From NCBI RefSeq assembly GCF_031453675.1, contig NZ_JAVIZX010000001.1, positions 1,882,001 to 1,946,000 of the forward strand: 64,000 nt of DNA, in the 5' to 3' direction. Under the pieces are notes generated by a model. That model worked only from the letters and a program-made list of their open reading frames with translations, did not search any database and was not told the DNA's origin. The DNA comes from Paracidovorax wautersii. Lineage in GTDB: Bacteria > Pseudomonadota > Gammaproteobacteria > Burkholderiales > Burkholderiaceae_C. Below, in pieces: positions 24,987-33,996 of the stretch (position 1 is the first letter of the stretch; each line of letters starts with the position of its first letter). The position numbers and the translations under genes are program-made.

Positions 24987-25954
24987 TCAGCCGCCGTGGG
25001 GCACCGCGCCCTCGCGCCGCAGCGCCGCCAGCGCGGCGCGGCCGGCGGCCAGGTCCCACGCGGCGCTGCCCACGCTCTTGAAGACGAGAGGGCGGGTGTG
25101 GTCGGGAGCGGCGTCCAGCAGGGCGGCGAGCGGGCGCACGTGCGTCCAGTCCACGCCGGCCTGGATCAGGTCGCCCGCCTCGTGGCGGGCGCCGGCAGGC
25201 TCGTCGGCATACAGCGCGCTGCCGTGCAGCGTGGCCGGGCCGATCTCGGCCAAGTCCGGACGGAAGGCGCCCACGCCGATCACCAGGCGCCCGGCGCGGG
25301 CGGGCAGGTCGTACACCGGGGCCTTGCTGGTGGTGGCGGCGATCACCACGTCCACGTGCTCAGGCACCTCGGCGGGGCAGGGCTTCACGTGGCCCGCCGC
25401 CGCGCCTACGAAGGCCTGCGACGCGGCGGCCGTGCGCCCGCGCACCCAGACGAAAGCCTGCGGATACACGGCCTGCAGCGCCTGCAGATGGGGTGGCGGG
25501 CCTGCACGCCCGTGCCGATCAGCAGCACCTCCCGCGGCGGCTGCGCCAGCCCGTGGCGGATGGCCAGCATCGACACGGCCGCCGTGCGCCGGCCCGTCAC
25601 CTCGGGGCCATCGAGCAGGCACAGCGGCCGGCCCGTGGCTGCGTCGTAGACGGCGACCACGCCGTGGATCGTGGGCAGGCCGCGCTGCGCGTTGGCGGGC
25701 TGCACGTTCACCAGTTTGTGGATGGCGATGTCCGGCGCCGTGGCCGGCATGCTGAGCAGCACACCGCCCTCGCCCAGCGGCACCACCTGCCGCTCAGGGC
25801 TGAAGAGCCGGCCCGCCGCGCCGTCGCGCGCAGCCGCGGCAATGGCTTCCACCAGCGCGAGGGGCTCCAGCAACCGTGCGGTGCGCGCCGCGTCGCAGAC
25901 GACCAGTGGTGCGGCGGGATCGGGCAATGGAAGACCGGTGGCGGCAGGGTGCAT
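24987..25954 (-). pseudogene. ornithine cyclodeaminase / mu-crystallin family gene, frameshifted
   Basis: Two overlapping frames together make one full-length protein of the ornithine cyclodeaminase family (also delta-1-pyrroline-2-carboxylate reductases). The first half runs from MHPAATGLPL through VLLIGTGVQARHP, the NAD(P)-binding glycine motif. The family sequence then continues in another frame as HLQALQAVYPQAFVWVRG through to GVGAFRPDL and FKSVGSAAWDL. The shift falls at a run of four G (25490-25493 on the plus strand). It is either a recent inactivating mutation or a sequencing error in a homopolymer. If intact, the enzyme would act in proline, hydroxyproline or lysine-type amino acid breakdown. 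ATG 25954 is the likely start. Confidence 0.8.
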
Positions 25955-26011
25955 GGCAGGCGGCGGCGGCGGTGGTGGCAAGGGCGGGAGGCGACGGCCC
26001 CCGGCCCGCCA

Positions 26012-27175
26012 TCATGGCGTCAACACCACCTTGCGGCAATCGTCGTCCTGCTGGTCGAACATCTTGTAGCCCTGCACCGCATCGGCGAGCTTCATGCGGT
26101 GCGAGATGATGACTTCGGGCTTCATCTTGCCCTCGCCGATGAGCGTCAGCAGCTCGGGCATGAACTTCTGCGCATGCGTCTGGCCCATCTTGAAGGTCAA
26201 GCCCTTGTCGAACGCGTCGCCGAACAGGAAGCCGTGGATGAAGCCCGCATACACGCCCGGCACGCTGACCACGCCGCCGCGCCGCGTGGCGGCGATGCAC
26301 TGGCGCAGCGCCTTGCCGCTGGAGCCTTCCAGCTTCATGGCCGTCAGCGCCGTCTCCAGAGCGCTGCCCTTGGCCTCGAAGCCTACGGCGTCGATGGTCG
26401 CGTCCACGCCGTGGCCGTTGGTGGAGGTGAGGATCTCCTCGGCCGGGTCTTCCTGCTCGTCGAAGTTGATGGGAATGGCCCCGTACTCGGCCGCGGCGAA
26501 GGACAGCCGGTAGTCGCTGTTGTCGATCATGAAGATCTGCTCGGCCCCCAGGTAGCGTGCGCACAGGGCCGACATCAGGCCCACCGGCCCGGCACCGAAG
26601 ATGGCCACGGACGAGCCCGGGCCCAGCTCGGCGTTCACCGCCGCCTGGTAGCCCGTGGGCAGGATGTCGGAGAGGAACAGCACCTGCTCGTCGGCCAGCA
26701 CATCGGGGATCTTCAACGGGCCCACGTTGGCCTGCGGCACGCGCACGTACTCGGCCTGGCCGCCGGCGTAGCCGCCGTACAGGTGCGAGTAGCCGAACAG
26801 GCCGGCACCCGGCGTGGCGCTCTTCTTGTTCAGGATGGCGCCGCGCCCGGTGTTGGTGGTCTCGCAGGCGGCGAACAGGGTCTTGTTGCAGTAGAAGCAG
26901 CTGCCGCAGGCGATCACGAACGGGATCACCACGCGGTCGCCGGGGCGCACCGCGGTGACGCCGGGGCCCACCTCTTCGACCACGCCCATGAACTCATGGC
27001 CAAGGATGTCGCCGTCCTTCATATCGGGGATCTTGCCGCGGTAGATGTGCAGGTCCGAGCCGCAGATCGCGGTGGCGGTCACGCGCAGCACGATGTCGTC
27101 GGACGCCTGCAGGATGGGGTCGGGAACGTTGTCGAGCGAGACGTTCTTCGAGCCTTGGTAGGTGAGGGCTTTCAT
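26012..27175 (-). CDS. zinc-dependent alcohol dehydrogenase, formaldehyde dehydrogenase-like
   Basis: 387-residue medium-chain dehydrogenase. Catalytic zinc ligands are Cys in TAICGSDLH near residue 38 and the His-Glu pair in GHEFMG near residue 60. Structural zinc cysteines lie in [15 protein letters not shown] (about 97-111). The NAD-binding motif is [11 protein letters not shown] near residue 190. The long insert around 115-150 ([20 protein letters not shown]) is typical of glutathione-independent formaldehyde dehydrogenase-like members. The chosen start MKALTYQG is standard; the open frame further upstream (to 27388) has no match. Substrate uncertain. Confidence 0.88.
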   Translation of the reverse strand: MKALTYQGSKNVSLDNVPDPILQASDDIVLRVTATAICGSDLHIYRGKIPDMKDGDILGHEFMGVVEEVGPGVTAVRPGDRVVIPFVIACGSCFYCNKTLFAACETTNTGRGAILNKKSATPGAGLFGYSHLYGGYAGGQAEYVRVPQANVGPLKIPDVLADEQVLFLSDILPTGYQAAVNAELGPGSSVAIFGAGPVGLMSALCARYLGAEQIFMIDNSDYRLSFAAAEYGAIPINFDEQEDPAEEILTSTNGHGVDATIDAVGFEAKGSALETALTAMKLEGSSGKALRQCIAATRRGGVVSVPGVYAGFIHGFLFGDAFDKGLTFKMGQTHAQKFMPELLTLIGEGKMKPEVIISHRMKLADAVQGYKMFDQQDDDCRKVVLTP

Positions 27176-27308
27176 GGGGAACAAACTCCGGGTGGGAAAT
27201 GAATCCAACCTAGGGGGCGGCCCCGGCGGCCTTTGTCGGCCATCACGCCATCCGCTCGCCGTCATCGCCGTCATCGCCGCGCAGCCGGGCCGCGCGGCGC
27301 AGGCCGCG

Positions 27309-29498
27309 CTACAGGGCGGCGACGGCCTGGCGCAGTTCGTCTTCGCCGAGGATTTCGGAGAACACCACGGGCGCCTTGCCGGGCGCATGCAGCACGTAGA
27401 CCGGCACGCCGCTGCGGCCCAGCGCGCCCAGCGCGGCGGTGATGGCCGGGTCGCGGCGCGTCCAGTCGGCGCGCAGCAGGGCGACGTTCTTGGACGCGAA
27501 GTCCTGCAGCACAGCCGCGTTCGACAGCGTGGCCTTCTTGTTGTACTGGCAGGTCACGCACCAGGCGGCGGTGTAGTCCACGAACACGGGCCGGCCCTGC
27601 GCCAGCAGCTGCTCGGGCAGGCCCGCCTGCCAGGCGCGCCAGCCCGGGGCCGGGGCACTGGCGGTGGCCGCGGCTTCGCCTGCGGGCTGCATTTCAATGA
27701 CTTTCGGGCCCCAGGCCCATGCCAGCCAAGCGCATCCAGCTATCGAAAGCGTAGCGATCACGGCCCGGCTGCGGCCCCGCAGCGTGAGGGCCCAGATGGC
27801 CATGCTGAGCGCCACCAGCAGCGCCAGCAGCGCCGCCGCGCCGTCGATGCCGCTCTGCTGGCCCAGCACCCAGGTCAGCCAGACCACGGTGGCGAACATG
27901 GGGAAGGCCATGAAGCGGCGCAGCGTCTCCATCCAGGCGCCCGGGCGGGGCAGGGCGCGGGCGAAGCCCGGAATCCAGCTCGCCAGCAGGTAGGGCAGGG
28001 CGAGGCCCAGCCCCATGGCGGCGAACACGGCCAGCGCCTGCGGCGCCGGCAGCGTGGCCGTCAGGCCCAGCGAGGCGCCCATGAACGGCGCCGTGCAGGG
28101 CGAGGCCACAGCCACGGCCAGCACGCCGGTGAGGAACGAATCCGCCACCGGATGGCGCGCCTGCAGCCCGGCGAGCGAGGAGGGCAGCATGCGCCCGAAC
28201 TCGAACACGCCCGCCAGGTTCAGCCCGATCACGGTGAACAGCGCCGCCAGCGCCGCCACCACCGCAGGCGCCTGCAGCTGAAAGCCCCAGCCCACGGCCT
28301 CGCCGGCGGCGCGCAGGCCCAGCATGGCCGCGCCCAACGCCACGAACGACAGCATCACGCCGGCGGTGTAGGCCAGCCCGCCCACGCGGTGCGCATGCCG
28401 GCTTTGCGCATGGCGGGCAAAGCCCACCACCTTGATCGCCAGCACCGGGAACACGCAGGGCATGAGGTTGAGCAGCAGCCCGCCCAGCAGCGCGCCGGCC
28501 AGCGCGGCCAGCAGCATGCCCAGCGGGGCCGAGGTGACCGGCGGCGGTGCGGCGGCCGCGGCATTGGCCTGCAGCGCCGCCTGCAGCGCGGGCGATACGG
28601 CAGCGGCGGCCGCCAGGGCCGGCCAGCCCTTGGGCACGGGCAGCTCGGCCCGCCAGCCCTGGCCGCCATGCGCCAGCACCACGGGGAAGGGCACGGGCCC
28701 GGCGCTGCGCTGGGGCGACAGCGGCATGCGTGCCACCCAGGTGTCGCCCTGCCATTGCTGGGTGATGTCGGCGGCGGTCTCGATCACGCCCGCGGTTTCG
28801 GGAAACACTTCCAGCGTCTGCCCGCGCAGAGCGGCCGGCAGCCCGGCCACCTGCAGGGCCAAGGCATCGCCTTCGACCTGGGCCGTGCTGCCGGCCTGCG
28901 CGGGTAGGGGCCGCGGGTGCGCCTGGGCCGCGGCCTCGAAGGCGGCCGCGTGCAGCGCCGTCGTGCCCCGGAGGGGCACCTGCAGGGTGAAAGTGCCTTC
29001 TTCCGGAATGCACTCCTTGCGGCACACCAGCCACGAGGCGTGCAGCTGGAACGTCACCTCCCGCGCCAGCGGCCCGGGGGCGAATGCCTGGCTGACCGCC
29101 ATGGGCACGGGCAGCAGCACCGTGCCCTCGTAGCCGTAGTTGGCCAGGTTGCCCAGGGGAATCTTGCGCGGCACGGGCCAGGCGATCTCGCCCGCGTCGA
29201 TGCCGGCGGGCAGCGTCCACTCCAGCTGCGTGGGCAGGCCGGAATCGCCCGAGTTCATCCAGTAGGTGTGCCAGTCGGGCTGGTGCGTGATCGACAGCCC
29301 CAGCCACAGCGGCTTGCCGGGTGCTATGCCGTCCGGCGCCTGGGCGACCAGTTCGGCCTGCACATGGGGTGTGGTGAGCGTGCTGCTGGCCGTGGATGAA
29401 GGTTTAGGGCCAAATTGGGCGCTAACGCCCGTGGATAAAGCGCAGGCAGCTATGAAAAGCAGAGTGAGCAGCAGGCGCTGCAGCAAACGGTAGGGCAT
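27309..29498 (-). CDS. dsbD: DsbD/ScsB-type transmembrane thiol-disulfide interchange protein
   Basis: 729-residue membrane protein that carries electrons from cytoplasmic thioredoxin to periplasmic disulfide proteins. Order: signal peptide (1-27, cut after VSA), periplasmic N domain with the cysteine pair VCRKEC near 153-158, eight membrane helices from about 325 with the pair-bearing [15 protein letters not shown], and a C-terminal thioredoxin domain with WCVTC near residue 645. Two stretches are encoded by repeat family A: residues about 13-33, including the hydrophobic core and cleavage site of the signal, and about 581-603 at the last helix. The N domain resembles ScsB more than E. coli DsbD. 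Confidence 0.9.
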   Translation of the reverse strand: MPYRLLQRLLLTLLFIAACALSTGVSAQFGPKPSSTASSTLTTPHVQAELVAQAPDGIAPGKPLWLGLSITHQPDWHTYWMNSGDSGLPTQLEWTLPAGIDAGEIAWPVPRKIPLGNLANYGYEGTVLLPVPMAVSQAFAPGPLAREVTFQLHASWLVCRKECIPEEGTFTLQVPLRGTTALHAAAFEAAAQAHPRPLPAQAGSTAQVEGDALALQVAGLPAALRGQTLEVFPETAGVIETAADITQQWQGDTWVARMPLSPQRSAGPVPFPVVLAHGGQGWRAELPVPKGWPALAAAAAVSPALQAALQANAAAAAPPPVTSAPLGMLLAALAGALLGGLLLNLMPCVFPVLAIKVVGFARHAQSRHAHRVGGLAYTAGVMLSFVALGAAMLGLRAAGEAVGWGFQLQAPAVVAALAALFTVIGLNLAGVFEFGRMLPSSLAGLQARHPVADSFLTGVLAVAVASPCTAPFMGASLGLTATLPAPQALAVFAAMGLGLALPYLLASWIPGFARALPRPGAWMETLRRFMAFPMFATVVWLTWVLGQQSGIDGAAALLALLVALSMAIWALTLRGRSRAVIATLSIAGCAWLAWAWGPKVIEMQPAGEAAATASAPAPGWRAWQAGLPEQLLAQGRPVFVDYTAAWCVTCQYNKKATLSNAAVLQDFASKNVALLRADWTRRDPAITAALGALGRSGVPVYVLHAPGKAPVVFSEILGEDELRQAVAAL
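27690..27757 (+). repeat. repeat family A, copy inside dsbD (last membrane helix)
   Basis: AGCGCATCCAGCTATCGAAA followed by GCGTAGCGATCACGG matches the reference copy at 22230-22320 over about 30 bases with three differences. It is in frame within dsbD. Confidence 0.65.
29400..29462 (+). repeat. repeat family A, copy encoding the dsbD signal peptide
   Basis: TTTAGGGCCAAATTGGGCGC and AAGCGCAGGCAGCTATGAAA match the family order of the reference copy. It encodes dsbD residues about 13-33. Confidence 0.6.
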
Positions 29499-29636
29499 GT
29501 CGCGGAGTGGGAGCCGTGCGGGCGAGATTGGTTCCGGGGAGCGGTTTGCAGTTCAGTGTGCCATGGCACTGTGCATCACTGAGGGCGCATGCTGAAGGCA
29601 CGGGCCTGGCGGCGCAGGCACTTCAGCCCGCATCGT

Positions 29637-29695
29637 GCCGCTGTGCGCTGTGCGCTGTGCGCTGGGCGAGGCGGGGCGGGGCGGGGCGGGGCGTA
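29637..29695. repeat. short tandem repeats between dsbD and alaX
   Basis: Three copies of CTGTGCG (from 29641) then four of GGGGC (about 29672-29692). These lie in the 314-base gap 29499-29812, which otherwise holds repeat family B and no gene. Confidence 0.7.
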
Positions 29696-29732
29696 TGCAT
29701 TGGGCGCGGCCCAGGACAGGGCCGCCGCGCAA

Positions 29733-29825
29733 GGGCCGCCCCGCCGCGCTGGCGGCGTCCCCTTGCCCGCAGTGCGAAGCACTTCTAGAGCGGGGGGAAG
29801 AGGCGAAGCCGCTCAGGGGGGTGTC
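29733..29825 (+). repeat. repeat family B, copy overlapping the end of alaX
   Basis: GGCGGCGTCCCC, then GGGGGAAGAGGCGAAGCCGC and TCAGGGGGGTGTCG, shared with 35410-35502. The TCA at 29813-29815 is the alaX stop codon on the minus strand. Confidence 0.7.
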
Positions 29826-30574
29826 GCTTTGAACCCCAGCACCACGCGGCGCGCCATGGCGCCCTTCTTCTCGATCTTGGTGACCACCACCGCGCCGATC
29901 TCCGAGGTGCGCGCCACGTGGGTGCCGCCGCAGGGCTGCAGGTCGATCTGCGTGGCGTCGCCGTCTCCCGTGCCGCCCACGCGCACGGTGCGCACCGTGC
30001 CGGTGCCGCGCGGGGGCTGCACGCTCATGCTCTTGACCAGCGCGGGGTTGGCGTCCAGCTCGGCGTCGTCGATGGCGCCGATGGTGACCGGGTGGTCTTC
30101 GGCCACCAGCCGGGCGATGGCGGCGGTGAGCGCGTCCTTGTCCAACGTGCCGTCCATGTGGAAGTCCATGCGCGCGGCGTCCGGCGTGATCGAGCAGCCG
30201 TTGACCGGCTGCGCCACCACATGGCACAGCAGATGCGTGGTGGTGTGAAAGCGCATCAGCCGGTGGCGGCGCTCCCAGTCCAGCCGGGCGGTGACGGTTT
30301 CGCCCACAGCCGGCAGCGGCGCGGCCGCATCGGCCGGCAGGTGCACGATGTCGCCGTTGGGCCGGCCTTCGGCATCCTTGCCCTTGCGCGTGTCAGCCAC
30401 GGTCCACGCACTGCCGTCGGCCCGCACCAGCACGCCGCTGTCTCCGGCCTGCCCGCCCCCCAGCGGGTAGAACACGGTGCGGTCCAGCACGACCCCGCCC
30501 TCGGGCGTGTGGGCGGTGACGGTGGCGGCGCACTCGCGCAGATGGCTGTCCTGGCGGAAGAGGTCTTGGGTCAT
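29813..30574 (-). CDS. alaX: alanyl-tRNA editing protein (AlaX type)
   Basis: 253-residue free-standing editing enzyme that hydrolyses Ser or Gly wrongly attached to tRNA-Ala, protecting translation accuracy in the cytoplasm. The N-terminal part has FYPLGGGQAGDSG, and the zinc-binding residues of the editing site are HTTTH near residue 111 and CGGTH near 213. Length fits the AlaX-M group. The last residues ATPP and the stop codon are encoded by repeat family B, so the repeat sets the C-terminus. It lies upstream of dsbD on the same strand but 314 bases apart, probably a separate unit. Confidence 0.9.
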   Translation of the reverse strand: MTQDLFRQDSHLRECAATVTAHTPEGGVVLDRTVFYPLGGGQAGDSGVLVRADGSAWTVADTRKGKDAEGRPNGDIVHLPADAAAPLPAVGETVTARLDWERRHRLMRFHTTTHLLCHVVAQPVNGCSITPDAARMDFHMDGTLDKDALTAAIARLVAEDHPVTIGAIDDAELDANPALVKSMSVQPPRGTGTVRTVRVGGTGDGDATQIDLQPCGGTHVARTSEIGAVVVTKIEKKGAMARRVVLGFKATPP

Positions 30575-30646
30575 TCCGCGATGGTAGTGAATGCAGCGGA
30601 CATGCTCCGGGCGGGTCGGCTACGGGGTATCCGCCTACATGCGTAC

Positions 30647-30676
30647 TTGTCAGTGCGTTGTTATGATCGTTAAATT
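30647..30676 (+). promoter_or_regulatory. possible promoter of the FecR-OmpA-HD-GYP operon
   Basis: TTGTCA (30647-30652), 18 bases, TAAATT (30671-30676) in an unusually AT-rich patch, about 95 bases before the first gene. Confidence 0.35.
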
Positions 30677-30770
30677 AAGTTACAAGGCGGGGCGCTGTGC
30701 GGAGACCGCTTTGTCTCCGGGGGTGCGTCCCGTTGGCTTCTCTGCCCAGGCCCAACCAGGAACGTGCCTC

Positions 30771-31304
30771 ATGACCTTGCTACCGCTTTCGCGTGTCCAT
30801 CCGGTCGCCGTTCCTTCTGCCGTAGGCCGGCGGCGCCCGCCGTGCCGCGTGCGCGCGGCCTCTCTCATTACCTTGACCCTGGCGCTGCTGGCGCCGCATG
30901 CCTATTCACAGGACGGCGCGGCGCCGGCCGCGGAGCCCATCGCGCTCGTCAAGCAGGTGGCCGGCAACGCGCAGCTGTGGCGGGGCGACGTGCCCCAGCC
31001 GCTGCAGGAAGGCCAGTCACTCGTCGTCTCCGACCGGCTGCGCACCGGCGCCGATGGCACGGTGGCGCTGGTGTTCCGTGACGGCACGCGCCTCACGGTC
31101 GGCAACACATCCGACGTGCAGTTGCGCCGCTACGCATTCGCCCCCAAGCCCGAGGACTACGCCTTCGACATCTACCTGGCCAAGGGCCGGGCCGTCTACG
31201 CCTCGGGCCGCATCGGCAAGCTCGCCCCGCAGTCCGTGCGGCTGGAGACCCCCACGGCCACCGCGGGCGTTCGCGGCACCCGCCTGATCCTTGAGGTGGA
31301 GTGA
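30771..31304 (+). CDS. exported FecR-domain protein (operon gene 1)
   Basis: 177-residue secreted protein. After an Arg-rich front and hydrophobic segment cut near HAYSQD, it consists of one FecR domain: GNAQLWRGD, GQSLVVSDRLRTGADGTVAL, FRDGTRLTVG, then ETPTATAGVRGT at the end. The last motif is the classical FecR signature of periplasmic sensing proteins. No sigma factor or TonB receptor is next to it. Instead it is fused by translation (TGATG) to an OmpA lipoprotein and then a CHASE2-HD-GYP protein, so it probably feeds a c-di-GMP pathway rather than iron control. ATG 30771 has an AGGA upstream. Confidence 0.85.
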   Translation: MTLLPLSRVHPVAVPSAVGRRRPPCRVRAASLITLTLALLAPHAYSQDGAAPAAEPIALVKQVAGNAQLWRGDVPQPLQEGQSLVVSDRLRTGADGTVALVFRDGTRLTVGNTSDVQLRRYAFAPKPEDYAFDIYLAKGRAVYASGRIGKLAPQSVRLETPTATAGVRGTRLILEVE

Positions 31305-31927
31305 TGCGCCGACTCCTGGGCCTTTGCCTGCTGTGCGGGTTGCTGGGCGCGGTGCTCGCCGGTTGCGCCACGCCGCCGGAGCCGCAGCGGCGGACAACGC
31401 TGATCCTGCTGCCGGACGAAGACGGACACGTCGGCAGCGCCACGCTGGGCAACGCCCAGGGGCTGCAGACCCTTCATGAAGCCTTCACGGGCACCTCGGC
31501 CGTGGGCGCAGCGGGTGCTCCGGCGCGTGCGCAGGTGCTCGGCAAGGACGCCGTCGATGCCCGCTATGCCGCGCTGCTGGCCGCCCAGCCACTGCCGCCG
31601 CGCAGCTTCACGCTCTACTTCCTCCATGGGCAGACGGAGATGACGGAAGCCTCCAAGGCCCGGTTGCCCGAGGTCTTGCGGGCGGCCCGTGAACGCCGGC
31701 CTGCGGTCATTGCCGTCTTCGGCCATACCGATGCGAGCGGCGGCCCCGCGATCAACGAGCCGCTGTCGATCGCGCGCGCGCACGCCGTGGCGCGGCTGCT
31801 GCGCCGCACGGGCGCCTTGAGCGACGACGTGGATGTGCGCGGCCTGGGCAGTTCCGATCCGCTGAACGAGCCGGGCGTCGGCCCTCTCGACCCCCGCAAC
31901 CGCCGGGTCGAGGTCCAGATCTTCTGA
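31304..31927 (+). CDS. OmpA-domain lipoprotein (operon gene 2)
   Basis: 207-residue outer-membrane lipoprotein. Signal with lipobox VLAGC (Cys21), a poorly conserved middle, and a C-terminal OmpA/MotB peptidoglycan-binding domain (about 100-205). The domain has VFGHTDASGGPAINEPLSIA and the closing DPRNRRVEV, in which Asp and Arg are the expected peptidoglycan contacts. Start ATG overlaps the FecR-protein stop by one base with a GGTGGAG site; its stop overlaps the next start the same way. It may anchor a complex of the FecR protein and the CHASE2 sensor to the cell wall (inference). Confidence 0.87.
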   Translation: MRRLLGLCLLCGLLGAVLAGCATPPEPQRRTTLILLPDEDGHVGSATLGNAQGLQTLHEAFTGTSAVGAAGAPARAQVLGKDAVDARYAALLAAQPLPPRSFTLYFLHGQTEMTEASKARLPEVLRAARERRPAVIAVFGHTDASGGPAINEPLSIARAHAVARLLRRTGALSDDVDVRGLGSSDPLNEPGVGPLDPRNRRVEVQIF

Positions 31928-33963
31928 TGGCCTGGCTCTCGTCGGTCCATTTCGACCAACCCCTCAGCCGGCGCCAGGTGCTGGCCCTGTTCTGCGGCAG
32001 CCTGGCCGTGGCGCTCGCCGCCGCGTGTCTGCTGGCGCTGCGCCCGGCCGCGTTCGCCCGCGCCGACCATTGGTTGCTGGACAGCTGGCTGCGCGCCGGC
32101 GCTACCGCGGTTCCCGCGCCCAGCACGGTTGTGGTCGATATCGACGAGGCCAGCCTGGCGGCCGTGGGCCAGTGGCCCTGGCCGCGTTACCACATCGCCA
32201 CGCTGGTGCGGCGCATCGCCGCCACGCAGCCGGCGGCGGTCGCGCTGGACATCGTCTTCCCCGAGCCGGACCGCAGTTCGCTGGTGACGATGCGCGAGAG
32301 CTTCCGGCGCGACTTCGGCCTGGATCTGGCGATCTCCGGTGTGCCGCCCGGCCTGTACGACAACGACGGCTACCTGGGCCGCGTGCTGGCGGAGACGGGC
32401 TCGGTCGGGGCGCACTACCTGTACTTCGACCACGCCACGGACCCGCTGCCGCAGGGCTCGGCCGCGGCACTGCCGCCACAGGCGTCGTTCGGCCTGCTGG
32501 ACCTGCCCCAGGCCACCGGGATACTGGCCAACGTCCCCTCCATCGACAGCCGCGTGGCCCGTACCGGCTTCATCAACCACCGGGTGGACGAGGACGGCGT
32601 GCTGCGCCGCGTGTCGCTGCTGATCGGCCAAGGGGAGCAGGTGCACCCCAGCCTGGCGCTGGCGGCCGTGCTGCAGGCGCGCAGGATCGAGAGCGTCAGG
32701 ATCGAGGAGACGCCGGCGGGCCTGCAACTGGCGGCCGGAGCGCTCACCGCGCCGATCGACCGTCAGGGCCAGGCCCTGCTGCGCACGACGCGCAGCGCGG
32801 CGAACTACCCGACGGTCTCCGCGATGGACGTGCTCAACGGGCGCTTCGCCCCGGACGCCTTCGCCGGGCGCGTGGTCTTCGTGGGGAGCTCGGCCGTTGG
32901 CCTGAACGACTACCACCACACCGCGATGGACGCGCGTTTTCCCGGCGTCCACATCCAGGCGGCGACGGCCGAGAACCTGCTGCACGACGGCTTCGTCCTC
33001 CAGCCCGGATGGGCGGACCCAGCGGCCATGGCCGCGGCCGTGCTGGTCGCCTGTGCCATGGCGTGCCTCTTCGCCTTTGGCAGCGGCAGCCTGTTGCTGC
33101 TCCTGGGTGGCCTGGCCATCGGCCTGCTGCCGCTGGCGGGCAGCGCGCTGCTGTTCCTGCACTCGGGCATCTTCGTGTCGGCGGCAGCGCCCGCGCTGGT
33201 CGCCGCGCTGCTGCTGATGGGCAGCTTCGTGGCGCGCTACGCGCTGGAGCGCGTCCGGGCGCTGACCTGGCAGCGCCAGCTCGCCAACGCCCGCGAACTC
33301 ACCATCGAATCCATGGCCTCGGTGGCCGAGACGCGCGACCCCGAGACCGGCGCCCACATCAAGCGCACCCAGCACTATGTGCGCGAGATCGCGCTGCAGC
33401 TGCGCAGCAGCGGCCTCCATCGGGAGGTTCTGACGCGGGAATACATCAAGCTGCTGTTCGTGTCGGCCCCGCTGCACGACATCGGCAAAGTGGGCGTTCC
33501 GGACCACATCCTGCTCAAGCCGGGCAAGCTCACCACTGACGAGATGGAGCAGATGAAGCGGCATGCCGATTACGGTCGGCGCATCCTGCTGAGTTCCGCG
33601 CAGCGCATCGAGGGCGAGAACTTCCTCACCATCGCCGCGGACATCGCGGGCTGTCACCACGAGAAATGGAACGGCAGCGGGTATCCGCTCGGCCTGGCCG
33701 GTGCCGCCATTCCGCTCGCGGCGCGGATCATGACCGTGGGCGACGTGTACGACGCGCTCATCAACCGCCGCTGCTACAAGCCCGCCTTCACGCACGAACA
33801 TGCGATGCGGCTGATGCGCGAGCAACGGGGCATCGCGTTCGACCCCGACGTGCTCGATGCCTTCCTGGCGATCGAGTCCACCATCGTGTCCATTGCCGCC
33901 CGGTTCCGCGACGACGACGAGTACCCCGCCGGGCCCGAGCAGGCCTTGGCTCTTGCCTCCTGA
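31927..33963 (+). CDS. CHASE2 sensor with HD-GYP c-di-GMP phosphodiesterase domain (operon gene 3)
   Basis: 678-residue inner-membrane protein. One helix (about 18-38), a periplasmic CHASE2 domain (about 45-340), a block of three helices (about 355-435) and a cytoplasmic HD-GYP domain (about 460-665). Catalytic residues are intact: HDIGKVGVPD at 517-526 and HHEKWNGSGYP from 577, which ends in the GYP motif. It should degrade cyclic di-GMP in response to a periplasmic signal. CHASE2 is more often joined to kinase or cyclase domains. The FecR and OmpA genes before it are translationally coupled, so they are probably partners in sensing. Confidence 0.92.
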   Translation: MAWLSSVHFDQPLSRRQVLALFCGSLAVALAAACLLALRPAAFARADHWLLDSWLRAGATAVPAPSTVVVDIDEASLAAVGQWPWPRYHIATLVRRIAATQPAAVALDIVFPEPDRSSLVTMRESFRRDFGLDLAISGVPPGLYDNDGYLGRVLAETGSVGAHYLYFDHATDPLPQGSAAALPPQASFGLLDLPQATGILANVPSIDSRVARTGFINHRVDEDGVLRRVSLLIGQGEQVHPSLALAAVLQARRIESVRIEETPAGLQLAAGALTAPIDRQGQALLRTTRSAANYPTVSAMDVLNGRFAPDAFAGRVVFVGSSAVGLNDYHHTAMDARFPGVHIQAATAENLLHDGFVLQPGWADPAAMAAAVLVACAMACLFAFGSGSLLLLLGGLAIGLLPLAGSALLFLHSGIFVSAAAPALVAALLLMGSFVARYALERVRALTWQRQLANARELTIESMASVAETRDPETGAHIKRTQHYVREIALQLRSSGLHREVLTREYIKLLFVSAPLHDIGKVGVPDHILLKPGKLTTDEMEQMKRHADYGRRILLSSAQRIEGENFLTIAADIAGCHHEKWNGSGYPLGLAGAAIPLAARIMTVGDVYDALINRRCYKPAFTHEHAMRLMREQRGIAFDPDVLDAFLAIESTIVSIAARFRDDDEYPAGPEQALALAS

Positions 33964-33968
33964 CCGGC

Positions 33969-33990
33969 CGGCGGCCCGCCAGGGCCGCCG
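33969..33990. terminator. bidirectional stem-loop between HD-GYP gene and gudD
   Basis: Perfect 9-base stem CGGCGGCCC / GGGCCGCCG with a GCCA tetraloop in the 33 bases between two converging stop codons. No long T tract on either side. Confidence 0.55.
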
Positions 33991-33996
33991 CCGGGG

